Below are positions 35,610-44,408 of a stretch of 64,000 bases of DNA, one piece after another; the first letter of the stretch is position 1; every line of letters begins with the position of its first letter. The DNA lies in assembly GCA_040388625.1 (NCBI GenBank), contig JAZKBK010000001.1:310001-374000 (forward strand), given 5' to 3'. The notes beneath the pieces are model-generated. The model was not told the origin of the DNA, ran no database searches, and was given only the letters and a program-made list of their open reading frames with translations. The translations under genes and the position numbers were made by a program. This DNA is from Gemmatimonadota bacterium. Its GTDB lineage: Bacteria; Gemmatimonadota; Gemmatimonadetes; Gemmatimonadales; Gemmatimonadaceae.

Positions 35610-36323
35610 ATGTTCAACCAGCTAATCGAGTCGAAGCGCGCCAAGAAGCGCAGCCCGGGGACCACTGCGTTCAGCATTGGGCTGCACGCGGGACTCATCG
35701 GGCTCGCGGTCTGGGCGACGGCCAACGCCGCCATCAAGAACGAGAAGCCGAAGGCGGAGAAGATCGAATTCGTCCAGGTGAAGAAGGACGAGCCGCCTCC
35801 GCCAAAGAAGGAGGCACCGCCGCCGCCAAAGGCTACTGTTGCGCCGCCGCCGCCCAAGGGTTTCCAGGTGCCACAGGCGCCGCCGATCGTTCCGGTCAAG
35901 ATCCCAGACATCGATCTCTCCAAGAAAGTCACGAACGTCGCTGACTTCAGCGGAAAGGGTGTCGAAGGCGGTGTCGCGAATGGTGTCGTAGGTGGAAAGG
36001 GACCGGTCTCGAACACCGAGACGTACTTCTCGTTTCAGGTAGAGAAGCCCGCCGCGATGGCGTCGGGAACCGTGACACCACAATACCCCGAGACGCTTCG
36101 CAGCGCGGGCATCGAGGGAGAAGTCGACGCGGAGTTCACCGTGGACACCACGGGCCGCGTGGATCAGGCCGCGGGGATCAAGATCAACAAGGCTACAAAT
36201 GATCTGTTCGCCGCCGCCGTCAAGTCGGCCCTGCCGCGCATGAAGTTCTATCCTGCGGAGATCGGTGGGCACAAGGTCAGACAGCTCGTGCAGCAACCGT
36301 TCACGTTCACGATCACTCATTAA
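35610..36323 (+). CDS. tonB: TonB energy transducer
   Basis: This 237-residue TonB protein has one membrane helix (about 19-40), a Pro/Lys-rich periplasm-spanning linker (about 60-95) and a TonB C-terminal domain (about 150-237). The C-terminal domain is strikingly similar to that of the M56-TonB fusion at 24051, sharing long blocks such as EVDAEFTVDTTGRVD and RQLVQQPFTF. ATG 35610 is taken as start because it begins the typical short cytoplasmic tail; a GTG at 35562 lies upstream. It is the first gene of a Ton cluster with exbB and two exbD genes. Confidence 0.93.
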   Translation: MFNQLIESKRAKKRSPGTTAFSIGLHAGLIGLAVWATANAAIKNEKPKAEKIEFVQVKKDEPPPPKKEAPPPPKATVAPPPPKGFQVPQAPPIVPVKIPDIDLSKKVTNVADFSGKGVEGGVANGVVGGKGPVSNTETYFSFQVEKPAAMASGTVTPQYPETLRSAGIEGEVDAEFTVDTTGRVDQAAGIKINKATNDLFAAAVKSALPRMKFYPAEIGGHKVRQLVQQPFTFTITH

Positions 36324-36353
36324 CCGTCCCACCATTCCACGGAGTAACGAACA

Positions 36354-37094
36354 ATGCATCTATCGCTGATTGACCTTTGGGGCCAGATGGCCGGTTTCGC
36401 CCGCGGCATCGTTTACACGCTCGCGATCATGTCGATCTGGACCCTGTCGATTTCGATAAAGAAGTGGTGGGATCTCAAGTCGGCCCAGAACGAGACACGC
36501 AAGTTCGCGCCCGAGTTCTCGCAGTTCCTCGAAGAAGACAATCTCGTTGAGGCCGCAAACCTCTCCGAGCGCTACAAGAAGTCGCACGTTGCACGCGTTC
36601 TGGCCGGTGCGCTCTCCGAGACCCGCGCACTCGTACAGGATGGTTCCGTAACGATCGCCGACATCAACTCCGCAGAGCGCGCAATCGAGCGCGAAATGCT
36701 GATGACGATCACCGATCTCAAGCGCGGCCTGGGCGTACTCGCGACAAGCGGTGCAACTGCTCCGTTCGTCGGACTGCTCGGAACGACCATGGGTATCATC
36801 AACGCCTTCACGGGCATGGCAGTTTCCGGTTCAGGCGGTCTGTCCGCGATTTCCGGCGGTATTTCCGAGGCACTCATCACGACCGCTCTCGGTCTGCTCG
36901 TCGCAATTCCGGCAGTGTGGCTCTTCAACTACTTCCAGACCAAGGTCGACAATCTCACGGCCGAGATGACCTACACGTCCAAGGAAATGATCGACTATCT
37001 GATCAAGAACGTTTCGGGCGAGTTCGGTCGCAGCCGCTTCACGCGCGAGTTCAATACGACGGCCACGGCCGGCAACGCGCCAATTTCCAAGTAA
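36354..37094 (+). CDS. exbB: ExbB/TolQ-family proton channel
   Basis: This 246-residue membrane protein forms the proton channel that powers TonB. Three hydrophobic segments are visible (about 17-38, 135-160 and 175-200). The family-typical GLLGTTMGIINAFTGMA and EALITTALGLLVAIPAVWLFNYF stretches are present. A GGAG ribosome site precedes the ATG. The 150-bp gap to exbD contains two strong hairpins, which may lower exbD expression compared with exbB. Confidence 0.95.
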   Translation: MHLSLIDLWGQMAGFARGIVYTLAIMSIWTLSISIKKWWDLKSAQNETRKFAPEFSQFLEEDNLVEAANLSERYKKSHVARVLAGALSETRALVQDGSVTIADINSAERAIEREMLMTITDLKRGLGVLATSGATAPFVGLLGTTMGIINAFTGMAVSGSGGLSAISGGISEALITTALGLLVAIPAVWLFNYFQTKVDNLTAEMTYTSKEMIDYLIKNVSGEFGRSRFTREFNTTATAGNAPISK

Positions 37095-37116
37095 CGTTTC
37101 ATTCCAAACGACGTAG

Positions 37117-37214
37117 GGCGCGGATATCCGCGCCTGTGATTGAAGGGTGGCGGATTCATCCGTACCCGCAGATGGAAGGGCCGGCGCCCCGTCCGGCAGT
37201 AGACGACGGGGCGC
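37117..37214 (+). promoter_or_regulatory. Two hairpins between exbB and exbD
   Basis: A perfect 18-bp palindrome GGCGCGGATATCCGCGCC lies at 37117-37134. A 10-bp stem pairs GCGCCCCGTC (37184-37193) with GACGGGGCGC (37205-37214). Neither has a T-run. They could act as partial terminators or RNA-stability elements that set the ExbB:ExbD ratio. Confidence 0.55.
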
Positions 37215-37244
37215 GGTTCCACACTTTTCGAGGGATTCGTATTT

Positions 37245-37733
37245 ATGGCAATGTCAACATCGGGCGGGAACGCGGTTCGCGCGGATCCAAATGTGACTCC
37301 GATGATCGACGTCATGCTCGTTTTGCTGATCATCTTCATGGTCATCATTCCGACGCTGGTGTCGGGCGTCAACGCGCAGCCGCCAGCTGGCCAGAACCTC
37401 AAGCCGCACCCGCAACAGGATCAGGACCAGCTTCTTGGTATCGACAATCAGGGCCAGTACTATCTCAATCGCAGTGCGATCCCGAACGCATCACTCAGTA
37501 CCGCGCTCACCGATATCTACAGCAAGCGCACCGAGGACAAGATTCTCTACGTCAAGGCTGACAAGAATCTCGACTACGGCAAGATCCTCGATGCGCTCGA
37601 TATTGCGGCAAAGAGTGGCGTTCGCATGACGGCCATGGTCACGGACCAGCAGGCTGGCACGCATTCGTTGATTCCGAGTGATAACATCGAGGCGACAAGC
37701 GCTGGCACGCCGAGCAGTGGAGGGCCAAAGTAA
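37245..37733 (+). CDS. exbD: ExbD/TolR-family protein (first copy)
   Basis: This 162-residue protein has one membrane helix (about 21-42) that contains the conserved proton-carrying Asp in NVTPMIDVMLVLLIIFMV. The periplasmic domain (about 65-150) ends in a Ser/Gly-rich tail. A GAGGGA ribosome site is present. It overlaps the second exbD as TAATG. Two ExbD types in one operon suggest a mixed or alternative channel complex. Confidence 0.94.
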   Translation: MAMSTSGGNAVRADPNVTPMIDVMLVLLIIFMVIIPTLVSGVNAQPPAGQNLKPHPQQDQDQLLGIDNQGQYYLNRSAIPNASLSTALTDIYSKRTEDKILYVKADKNLDYGKILDALDIAAKSGVRMTAMVTDQQAGTHSLIPSDNIEATSAGTPSSGGPK

Positions 37734-38152
37734 TGGCGATGTCAACAGGTGGTGGTCGCGGCGGCTTTACGTCCGAGCCGAATCTGACCCCGATGATCGA
37801 CGTGTTGCTGGTGCTTCTCATCATCTTCATGGTGATCGTGCCAACGGCGCGGAAGGCGATCGACGTCCAGCTTCCAGATCCGACTGTCCAGCCGACGAGT
37901 TCGCCCAGCACAGATCAGATCGTGCTGGAAGTGGCCAAGGACGGCACGTATCTGATCAACAAGCAGCCGGTCCCTGGCGGTGCGAACGGCCTCAGCCAGA
38001 TGATTCACAACACGTTCGACAAGCGGCCCGAGAAGATCATGTTCGTCAAGGGTGATCCGGCCGCCAAGTATCAGCAGATCATCCAGGCGATGGACATCGC
38101 TCGTGGCTCTGGTGTTCTCGTCATTGGCATAACGCCAAAGTCGACGCAGTAA
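37733..38152 (+). CDS. exbD: ExbD/TolR-family protein (second copy)
   Basis: This 139-residue paralogue of the preceding gene has the same LTPMIDVLLVLLIIFMV helix (Asp near residue 22) and a periplasmic domain with the EKIMFVKGDPAAKYQQIIQAMDIA block. The MAMSTGG N-terminus is shared with the first copy, showing a recent tandem duplication followed by divergence. It is translationally coupled to the first copy and followed after 9 nt by the TonB-like gene. Confidence 0.94.
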   Translation: MAMSTGGGRGGFTSEPNLTPMIDVLLVLLIIFMVIVPTARKAIDVQLPDPTVQPTSSPSTDQIVLEVAKDGTYLINKQPVPGGANGLSQMIHNTFDKRPEKIMFVKGDPAAKYQQIIQAMDIARGSGVLVIGITPKSTQ

Positions 38153-38161
38153 GGGTTTCAC

Positions 38162-38944
38162 ATGTACCGTCCGCCCGTTGGAATTCCGCGGCGGGAGCAA
38201 AGGCGCTGGCAAGGGTGGTTATTCTCCCTGCTGGCGCATTTGCTTTTGCTGCTGTTTCTCCTTCGTCCAGCATTGGATTCGGGGATCGATTACGGTCACC
38301 GGGATGGAGCCGGTGGTTCCGGTCCCGCGGGCGGTGGTGGCGGTGGCCTGGGCGATAATGCCGCACCGCGGTTGCGCTTCGTGCAGATCGCGCCGCAGGC
38401 AGCGCCGGCGCCAGCTGTAACGCGCGCAACTCCGGTCACGCCGGTGCCGGCTGTACTTCCGCCAATTCCAACCCCTCCCCAGCCAAAGCCGGCGCCGCCT
38501 GCAGTTGCGCCGCCGGCAACTGCCGTGACAGGTGCAGCAGCGTCTTCCGCGACGGCGGGCGCAGGAAGCGGTATCGGAAAGACCGGCGGCGCGGGTGCCG
38601 GCCCCGGCAGCGGCGGTGGTGTCGGGTCGGGCGAGGGGCCGGGCAAGGGAAGTGGCGTTGGGCCCGGCACGGGAGGCGGCGCAGCAAAGAACTATCCGCC
38701 GACGCTCAAGCAGTTCGTGCTCCCTCCACTCCCGACTCCGGCGAGCGTGCGCGGATTCAAGCTCACTGCGTGGTTCGACGTCGACTCGACCGGCAAGGCC
38801 ACACTGCTGCGCTTCACGCCAACTCCCGACCGCGGCTACAACGACAGAGTGCGCGAGACGCTGCTCGCGCTGCGATTCCGGCCCGCGGTTCGGGCTGACG
38901 GTGTCGCGATCCGCGACACGGTGGACATCCAGGTTCTGTTCTAA
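38162..38944 (+). CDS. TonB-like protein with long Pro/Gly linker
   Basis: This 260-residue protein has a basic N-terminus, a membrane helix (about 18-38), a low-complexity Gly/Pro/Ala linker (about 50-178) and a C-terminal domain of about 75 residues that looks TonB/TolA-like (FKLTAWFDVDSTGKATLLRF). It is probably the second energy transducer of this operon, with a longer reach through the periplasm. The C-terminal domain differs from the one at 35610, so it may serve other receptors or the Tol-type role. Confidence 0.8.
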   Translation: MYRPPVGIPRREQRRWQGWLFSLLAHLLLLLFLLRPALDSGIDYGHRDGAGGSGPAGGGGGGLGDNAAPRLRFVQIAPQAAPAPAVTRATPVTPVPAVLPPIPTPPQPKPAPPAVAPPATAVTGAAASSATAGAGSGIGKTGGAGAGPGSGGGVGSGEGPGKGSGVGPGTGGGAAKNYPPTLKQFVLPPLPTPASVRGFKLTAWFDVDSTGKATLLRFTPTPDRGYNDRVRETLLALRFRPAVRADGVAIRDTVDIQVLF

Positions 38945-38983
38945 CCCACCTCACCCGCAATCATCTTTGTGACAATTGCGCAA

Positions 38984-39007
38984 AGTACTCGGTGGTGCCT
39001 AGTACTC
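38984..39007. repeat. AGTACTC direct repeat
   Basis: Two AGTACTC copies start at 38984 and 39001, 17 bp apart, in the 208-bp space before the APC permease. AGTACT is itself palindromic. A TATAAA element lies just downstream (39012-39017). This may be a promoter/operator region, but evidence is slight. Confidence 0.3.
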
Positions 39008-39064
39008 TGTGATATAAAGCAGCCGTGTGCGCACATCCTCGTACACATCGCCAGAGTCTAGCCT

Positions 39065-39128
39065 CGCTCTGCGCAGAGCGTTACATTCACGCGAATTTTC
39101 CGCTCTGCTCATACATAAATGCAGAGCG
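39065..39128 (+). promoter_or_regulatory. Four-arm leader structure of APC permease mRNA
   Basis: Arms alternate as CGCTCTGC (39065-39072), GCAGAGCG (39073-39080), CGCTCTGC (39101-39108) and GCAGAGCG (39121-39128). The second arm can pair with the third, or the third with the fourth, so the RNA has mutually exclusive hairpins shortly before the ribosome site at 39141-39147. This is the layout of an attenuator or riboswitch, or of a double operator at DNA level. Confidence 0.5.
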
Positions 39129-39152
39129 CCGACCCGGAGCCGGAGGGCATGG

Positions 39153-40664
39153 GTGAGCAATAAAACCAGCCGTTCCGGTACCGGAGCGGATACGGCTACG
39201 GCCGAATCCAACTTCGTCAAGGCGATGACCCTGACCGACGCCACGATGCTCGTGGCGGGGACAATGATCGGGTCGGGCATCTTCATCGTTTCTGCAGACA
39301 TCGCGCGAAAGGTCCAGTCGCCACTCTGGCTCATCGCAGTCTGGGTGCTCACTGGAGTCATAACGCTGCTCGGCGCACTCGCCTACGGCGAGCTTGCCGC
39401 GATGTTTCCGCGAGCGGGCGGACAGTATGTATTTCTTCGTGAATCCATGGGTCCAATCGTAGGATTTCTCTACGGTTGGACTCTTTTCGTTGTCATACAA
39501 ACGGGCACGATCGCAGCGGTCGCCGTTGCGTTCGGAAAGTTTCTCGGCGTGCTCTGGCCGGCGATGACGCCGGATCTGTACTCTTGGTTTCCTCATTTCT
39601 CGTTCACGCTCACGGGCGCACCGGTGGACGTCGGACTGTCGCCGCAGCGTCTCATCGCACTGGTCACGGTGTGGGTACTCACCTGGATCAATCTTCGGGG
39701 CGTGCGTGAAGGAAAGCTCGTTCAGACGACGCTGACTATTGCCAAGGTGGGTGTCCTCGCCCTTCTCGTCATTCTCGGACTCACCATCGGGCGGAACGCG
39801 ACCGCCATTCTCGCGAATTTCTCGCCGGGTAATTTCGCGCCACACGTCGATCTCAACGGAGCGTTCGTCGTCGCGTTCGGCGCGGCGATGGTCGGCTCGC
39901 TCTTCTCCAGCGATTCGTGGAACAACGTGACGTTCGCTGCTGCCGAAGTTCAGAATCCCAAGCGCAACCTCCCGCTGTCGCTCGCCATCGGCGCGGGGAT
40001 GGTGACGGTTCTCTACATCCTCGGCAACTTCGCCTATCTGAGCGTGCTTCCGCTGCACGGCACGGCCAATGGTGCGACGGTGCTCGCGCGCGGTATCCAG
40101 TTCGCCACGCAGGATCGCGTCGGGACGGCAACTGCCGAAGTGATTTTCGGCGCCGCTGGCGGGAGCATAGTCGCGGCGGCGATTCTCATATCCACATTCG
40201 GTTGCAACAACGGGCTCATCCTGTCCGGTGCTCGCGTGTACTGGGCGATGGCACGCGACCGTCTCTTCTTCGCTCGCGCGGGCACACTGAGTGCACGCGA
40301 AGTCCCCGCGTTCGGACTGATCACCCAGGCGATCTGGACCAGCTTCCTGTGCCTCACGGGGACGTACAACCAGCTGCTGGCATATGTGATCTTTGCTCAG
40401 CTGCTGTTCTACGCCGCGACGACAACGGGTCTTTTCGTGCTACGTCGCACGCGTCCCGACGCCGAGCGTCCGTACAAGGCGATCGGGTACCCCGTGCTGC
40501 CGGCGTTGTATGTGGTGCTGGCGCTGGCAGTTGCTCTAACTCTCCTGCTGGCGCCGGATACGAGAACGCAGTCCGTGGCCGGACTGATCATCGTTCTCAT
40601 TGGTGTTCCTGTGTACTTTCTGTGGCGCGGTGTAGCGGGCGACGCTGCGCGCAATACTGAATGA
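39153..40664 (+). CDS. APC-family amino acid permease
   Basis: This 503-residue permease of the amino acid-polyamine-organocation superfamily has about twelve hydrophobic segments. The family signature GTMIGSGIFIVSADIA is near residues 35-50, with a GGQYVFLRESMGPIVGFLYGW block in helix 3. The GTG at 39153 is preferred over the far-upstream in-frame ATG at 39027, because a CGGAGGG ribosome site lies 6 nt before it and the upstream frame runs through the inverted repeats. The substrate is unknown. The H+-PPase gene follows after 34 nt. Confidence 0.92.
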   Translation: MSNKTSRSGTGADTATAESNFVKAMTLTDATMLVAGTMIGSGIFIVSADIARKVQSPLWLIAVWVLTGVITLLGALAYGELAAMFPRAGGQYVFLRESMGPIVGFLYGWTLFVVIQTGTIAAVAVAFGKFLGVLWPAMTPDLYSWFPHFSFTLTGAPVDVGLSPQRLIALVTVWVLTWINLRGVREGKLVQTTLTIAKVGVLALLVILGLTIGRNATAILANFSPGNFAPHVDLNGAFVVAFGAAMVGSLFSSDSWNNVTFAAAEVQNPKRNLPLSLAIGAGMVTVLYILGNFAYLSVLPLHGTANGATVLARGIQFATQDRVGTATAEVIFGAAGGSIVAAAILISTFGCNNGLILSGARVYWAMARDRLFFARAGTLSAREVPAFGLITQAIWTSFLCLTGTYNQLLAYVIFAQLLFYAATTTGLFVLRRTRPDAERPYKAIGYPVLPALYVVLALAVALTLLLAPDTRTQSVAGLIIVLIGVPVYFLWRGVAGDAARNTE

Positions 40665-40698
40665 CAGTTCCCGCTTCAGTCCTCATCACCGACCGTTC

Positions 40699-42855
40699 AT
40701 GACCGTTTCGCAATCATCGCTCCTCTGGATCGTACTCGGCTGCAGCGCATTCGCACTGCTCTTCGCGATCTGGCTTTCAAGATGGGTTCTTTCGCGCGGG
40801 CGCGGCAACGCCGACATGCAGAAGATCTCGGACGCCATTCAGCAGGGCGCCGAGGCATATCTGGCGCGACAGTACAAGACAATCGCGGCACTCGCGCTGG
40901 TCGTTGCGATCGTGTTGGCGGTCGGTTACGGCGTGTTGAGGACGAGCATTCCGACCGATCCGGTGAGCAGCTCGACGTTGCTCGCGATCTACATAACGTT
41001 GTCGTTCCTGCTTGGCGCGCTCAGTTCCGGCATTGCGGGATACATGGGGATGTGGATCTCGATACGAGCCAACATCCGTGTCGCCGCGGCCGCGACCACG
41101 TCACTGAACGGTGCGCTTCAGACTGCGCTTCGGTCCGGTGCGGTGTCGGGACTCTTCACCGTCGCGATGAGTCTCGCGGGCGTGGGCGGGCTCTTTGCCG
41201 TGATCAACAACTTTGTGCCGCCGGGTCTCGCACCCGATGTCTGGGCACAGCGAATCCCGTATCTCATCGTCGGCTACGGCTTCGGCGCCTCGTTCGTGGC
41301 ACTGTTCGCGCAGCTGGGCGGTGGTATCTACACCAAGGCCGCCGACGTCGGCGCCGATCTGGTCGGCAAGGTCGAGGCCGGCATTCCTGAAGATGACCCG
41401 CGGAATCCGGCGGTGATCGCTGATCTCGTCGGTGACAACGTCGGCGATTGTGCCGGCCGTGGTGCCGATCTGTTCGAGAGCATCGCCGCGGAGAACATCG
41501 GTGCGATGATTCTTGGCGTGATTCTGTTCAGCCAGTTCGGTATCGCAGGAATTCTGTTCCCGCTCGTGATCGGTGGACTCGGTCTGCTGTGCTCGATCGT
41601 CGGAGTGATGTCTGTTCGCACGCGCGAAGATGCGGATCCGATGCAGGCGCTGAACCGCGGGTACTACGTGACGGCGGCGCTCGTAACGATCGTATTCTTC
41701 TTTGCGACGCGCTGGCTGCTCAATCCGATATCCGCCCCGGATGCGTGGTGGCACTTCTTCATCTGCGGACTGATCGGCATCGCGACATCCATCGCGTTCG
41801 TCTTCATCACGCAGTACTACACCGAGTATCGCTACCGCCCGGTGCTTGGGATCGCGGAAGCGAGCCAGACGGGACCGGCGACGAACATCATCGCCGGCCT
41901 CGCAGTTGGGATGGAGTCGACTGTTCTTCCTGTGATCACGATCGCGATTGCGATCATCGCGAGTTATCATCTCGGCGAGGCGAGCGGAGTCGCGCAGGCG
42001 GGCCTGTTCGGGACCGCCGTCGCTACCATGGGAATGCTCGGCACGGCGGGTTACATCCTGGCAATGGATGTCTTCGGACCGATCACCGACAACGCTGGCG
42101 GCATCGTCGAGATGTCCAAGCAGCCGGAAGAAATCCGCAACATCACCGACCGGCTTGATTCTGTCGGCAATACCACCAAGGCGCTCACCAAGGGTTACGC
42201 GATTGGGTCCGCGGCACTGGCCGCGTTCCTGCTTTTCTCCGCGTATCTGGACGAAGTTCGCAACTATCGCGGCGGCGTTCCGATCAAGGTCGATCTGGCG
42301 CGCCCGGAGGTGTTCGTCGCTGGTCTGCTTGGCGCGATGCTCGTCTTCTGGTTCTCGTCGCTGGCGCTCACGGCAGTACGCAAGGCCGCATCGTCGGTGA
42401 TCACGGAAGTGCGTCGCCAGTTCCGCGAGCGTCCGGGGATCATGCTCGGAACCGAAAGTCCGGATTACGGAACGGCCGTAGACATCGTGACGGTGGGTGC
42501 GTTGAAGGCGATGATCGCGCCCGGTGCACTTGTAGTGCTGTTCCCGATCGCTGTCGGACTGGTATTCAAGCAGTTCGGCGTTGGCGCGGAAGCGGTTGCA
42601 GCGTTCCTCATGATCGGTACTATCGCTGGAATTCTCATGGCGGGCTTCCTGAACAACGGCGGCGGCGCGTGGGACAATGCGAAGAAGTACATCGAGACCG
42701 GCGCATACGGTGGCAAACGGTCAGACGCACATAAGGCAGCTGTGGTCGGCGATACGGTCGGTGATCCGTTCAAGGATACGGCTGGTCCGTCGCTGCACGT
42801 GCTCATCAAGCTGTTGAGCACGATCACTCTGGTCCTTGCACCGCTGTTCATTTGA
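40699..42855 (+). CDS. hppA: Membrane H+-translocating pyrophosphatase
   Basis: This 718-residue ion pump hydrolyses pyrophosphate in the cytoplasm and exports protons. It has about sixteen membrane helices. The catalytic DVGADLVGKVEAGIPEDDP motif, the DNVGDCAGRGADLFES block and a C-terminal DTVGDPFKDTAGP site are intact. The GNTTKA motif has Lys494, with Thr at 497, the residues that mark potassium-independent H+-pumps rather than K+-dependent (Ala) or Na+-pumping forms. It overlaps the following permease as TGATG. Confidence 0.96.
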   Translation: MTVSQSSLLWIVLGCSAFALLFAIWLSRWVLSRGRGNADMQKISDAIQQGAEAYLARQYKTIAALALVVAIVLAVGYGVLRTSIPTDPVSSSTLLAIYITLSFLLGALSSGIAGYMGMWISIRANIRVAAAATTSLNGALQTALRSGAVSGLFTVAMSLAGVGGLFAVINNFVPPGLAPDVWAQRIPYLIVGYGFGASFVALFAQLGGGIYTKAADVGADLVGKVEAGIPEDDPRNPAVIADLVGDNVGDCAGRGADLFESIAAENIGAMILGVILFSQFGIAGILFPLVIGGLGLLCSIVGVMSVRTREDADPMQALNRGYYVTAALVTIVFFFATRWLLNPISAPDAWWHFFICGLIGIATSIAFVFITQYYTEYRYRPVLGIAEASQTGPATNIIAGLAVGMESTVLPVITIAIAIIASYHLGEASGVAQAGLFGTAVATMGMLGTAGYILAMDVFGPITDNAGGIVEMSKQPEEIRNITDRLDSVGNTTKALTKGYAIGSAALAAFLLFSAYLDEVRNYRGGVPIKVDLARPEVFVAGLLGAMLVFWFSSLALTAVRKAASSVITEVRRQFRERPGIMLGTESPDYGTAVDIVTVGALKAMIAPGALVVLFPIAVGLVFKQFGVGAEAVAAFLMIGTIAGILMAGFLNNGGGAWDNAKKYIETGAYGGKRSDAHKAAVVGDTVGDPFKDTAGPSLHVLIKLLSTITLVLAPLFI

Positions 42856-44408
42856 TGCGGGGCCTGTTTGCACGCAAGTCCGTTGCGGACTTCGAGGCGG
42901 ACGTCGTTTCACATGGCGGGCTAAAACGCACGCTCGGCAAGTGGCACCTGACTGCTCTCGGCGTCGGTGCCACGATTGGCGCGGGAATCTTTGTCACCAC
43001 GGGAACCGCCATCGTCGGCGATCCGCTTCGTCCCGGTGCCGGACCTGCGATCATCTTTTCGTTCCTGCTGACCGCGGTCGCGTGCGGCTTTGCGGCGTTG
43101 TGTTACGCCGAGTTCGCCGCGATGGTGCCGATCTCCGGCTCCGCGTATACGTACGCATATGCGGCGCTTGGCGAGTTCATCGCCTGGATAATCGGCTGGG
43201 ATCTGGTCATAGAATACGCCGTCGGCAACATCGGCGTCGCGATCGGTTGGTCCGGCTACTTTCGAGAGTTGATCGCGCATTTCGGCTGGAGTCTCCCGTC
43301 GTGGCTGGCGACAGATTATCGATCGGCGCATTCCGCGTTCGTTCAGCTGGGCGCCGCGAGCAGCACGGTGGACGCGACTACGCGGTACATCGCGTCAGCG
43401 TGGACATCCGCGCCGCACATTCTCGGTCTCCCGCTGATCATCAATCTTCCCGCCGCGGCGGTTGTTGCGCTGATAACGGTTGTCCTGGTGATCGGTATCA
43501 AGGAGTCGGCGGATGCCAACAACGCGATGGTGCTGCTCAAGGTCGGGATCATACTGTTCTTCATCGCGGTTGGCCTCTTCCTGATCCACCCGTCCAACTG
43601 GACCAATCCAGCGACCGGCGGCTTCGTGCCGAACGGCATGGCGGGCATCAGCGCGGCAGCTGCGATCATCTTCTTCAGCTACATCGGTTTCGATGCCGTA
43701 TCCACGGCTGCGGAAGAGACGCGCAATCCGGGCAAGGACATGCCGTTCGGGATCATCATGAGCCTTGTCGTGACGACGCTGCTCTACATCGCGATCTCGG
43801 TGGTGATGACTGGCATGGCGCCATGGCAGCAACTGGGAACAGCGGAGCCGATGATCACCGCGCTCCGGTACGCCGCCGGACCGCCGGCACTTCTCAACGC
43901 TTCGCGATTCATCGTCGCGCTCGGTGCCGTGATAGCGATGGGCAGCGTGCTGCTGGTCTTTCAGCTCGGGCAGCCGCGAATCTTCTTCTCGATGGCACGC
44001 GACGGACTGCTTCCTCCGGTGCTCGCGAAAGTACATCCACGTTACAAGACGCCGTACGTCGGCACGATCATAACGGGGATCTTCGTAGCCGTCTTTGCCG
44101 CATTCGCGAACATCGCCGAAGTGGTCGATCTCACGAATATCGGGACGCTGTTCGCGTTCGTGCTGGTGTCGGCGGGCGTGATTGTGCTTCGCCGCACCGA
44201 TCCGGACAGACCGCGGCCGTTCCGCGTGCCGTGGGTTCCGTTCACGCCGTTGATCTCCATTGTGGCGTGCTTCTATCTCATGACGCAGTTGCCGGGTATC
44301 ACCTGGATTCGCTTCATCATCTGGCTCGCTGTGGGCCTCGTACTCTACTTTACTTACGGCTATGGCCACTCGACGCTGCGTAACCGCCGGGTGAACGGCC
44401 ATGGATAG
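42855..44408 (+). CDS. APC/CAT-family amino acid permease
   Basis: This 517-residue permease is similar to bacterial YfnA/cationic amino acid transporters. It has GATIGAGIFVTTGTA, SGSAYTYAYAALGEFIAW in the substrate-binding helix, and FFSYIGFDAVSTAAEETRNP. About twelve to fourteen helices are visible. The ATG overlaps the hppA stop, and its own end overlaps the SLC1 symporter by 8 nt. This links a pyrophosphate-driven proton pump to proton-coupled transporters in one transcript. The amino acid carried is not known. Confidence 0.92.
   Translation: MRGLFARKSVADFEADVVSHGGLKRTLGKWHLTALGVGATIGAGIFVTTGTAIVGDPLRPGAGPAIIFSFLLTAVACGFAALCYAEFAAMVPISGSAYTYAYAALGEFIAWIIGWDLVIEYAVGNIGVAIGWSGYFRELIAHFGWSLPSWLATDYRSAHSAFVQLGAASSTVDATTRYIASAWTSAPHILGLPLIINLPAAAVVALITVVLVIGIKESADANNAMVLLKVGIILFFIAVGLFLIHPSNWTNPATGGFVPNGMAGISAAAAIIFFSYIGFDAVSTAAEETRNPGKDMPFGIIMSLVVTTLLYIAISVVMTGMAPWQQLGTAEPMITALRYAAGPPALLNASRFIVALGAVIAMGSVLLVFQLGQPRIFFSMARDGLLPPVLAKVHPRYKTPYVGTIITGIFVAVFAAFANIAEVVDLTNIGTLFAFVLVSAGVIVLRRTDPDRPRPFRVPWVPFTPLISIVACFYLMTQLPGITWIRFIIWLAVGLVLYFTYGYGHSTLRNRRVNGHG

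Noticed and set aside
35790-35870. Pro/Lys codon repeats in tonB, considered as a satellite or mobile repeat
   Set aside because: They encode the normal rigid linker of TonB. The Gly/Pro stretch at 38300-38690 is likewise a linker of the second TonB-like protein.
39087-40058. 323-codon minus-strand frame opposite the first APC permease
   Set aside because: It is composed of Arg, Glu, His and Asp repeats typical of antisense GC-rich frames, and it overlaps the permease that has its signature motifs.
42836-44383. 515-codon plus-strand frame across the second APC permease
   Set aside because: It is a shifted frame of a clear permease, dominated by Arg, His and Asp, with no domain. Long false frames are common in GC-rich DNA.
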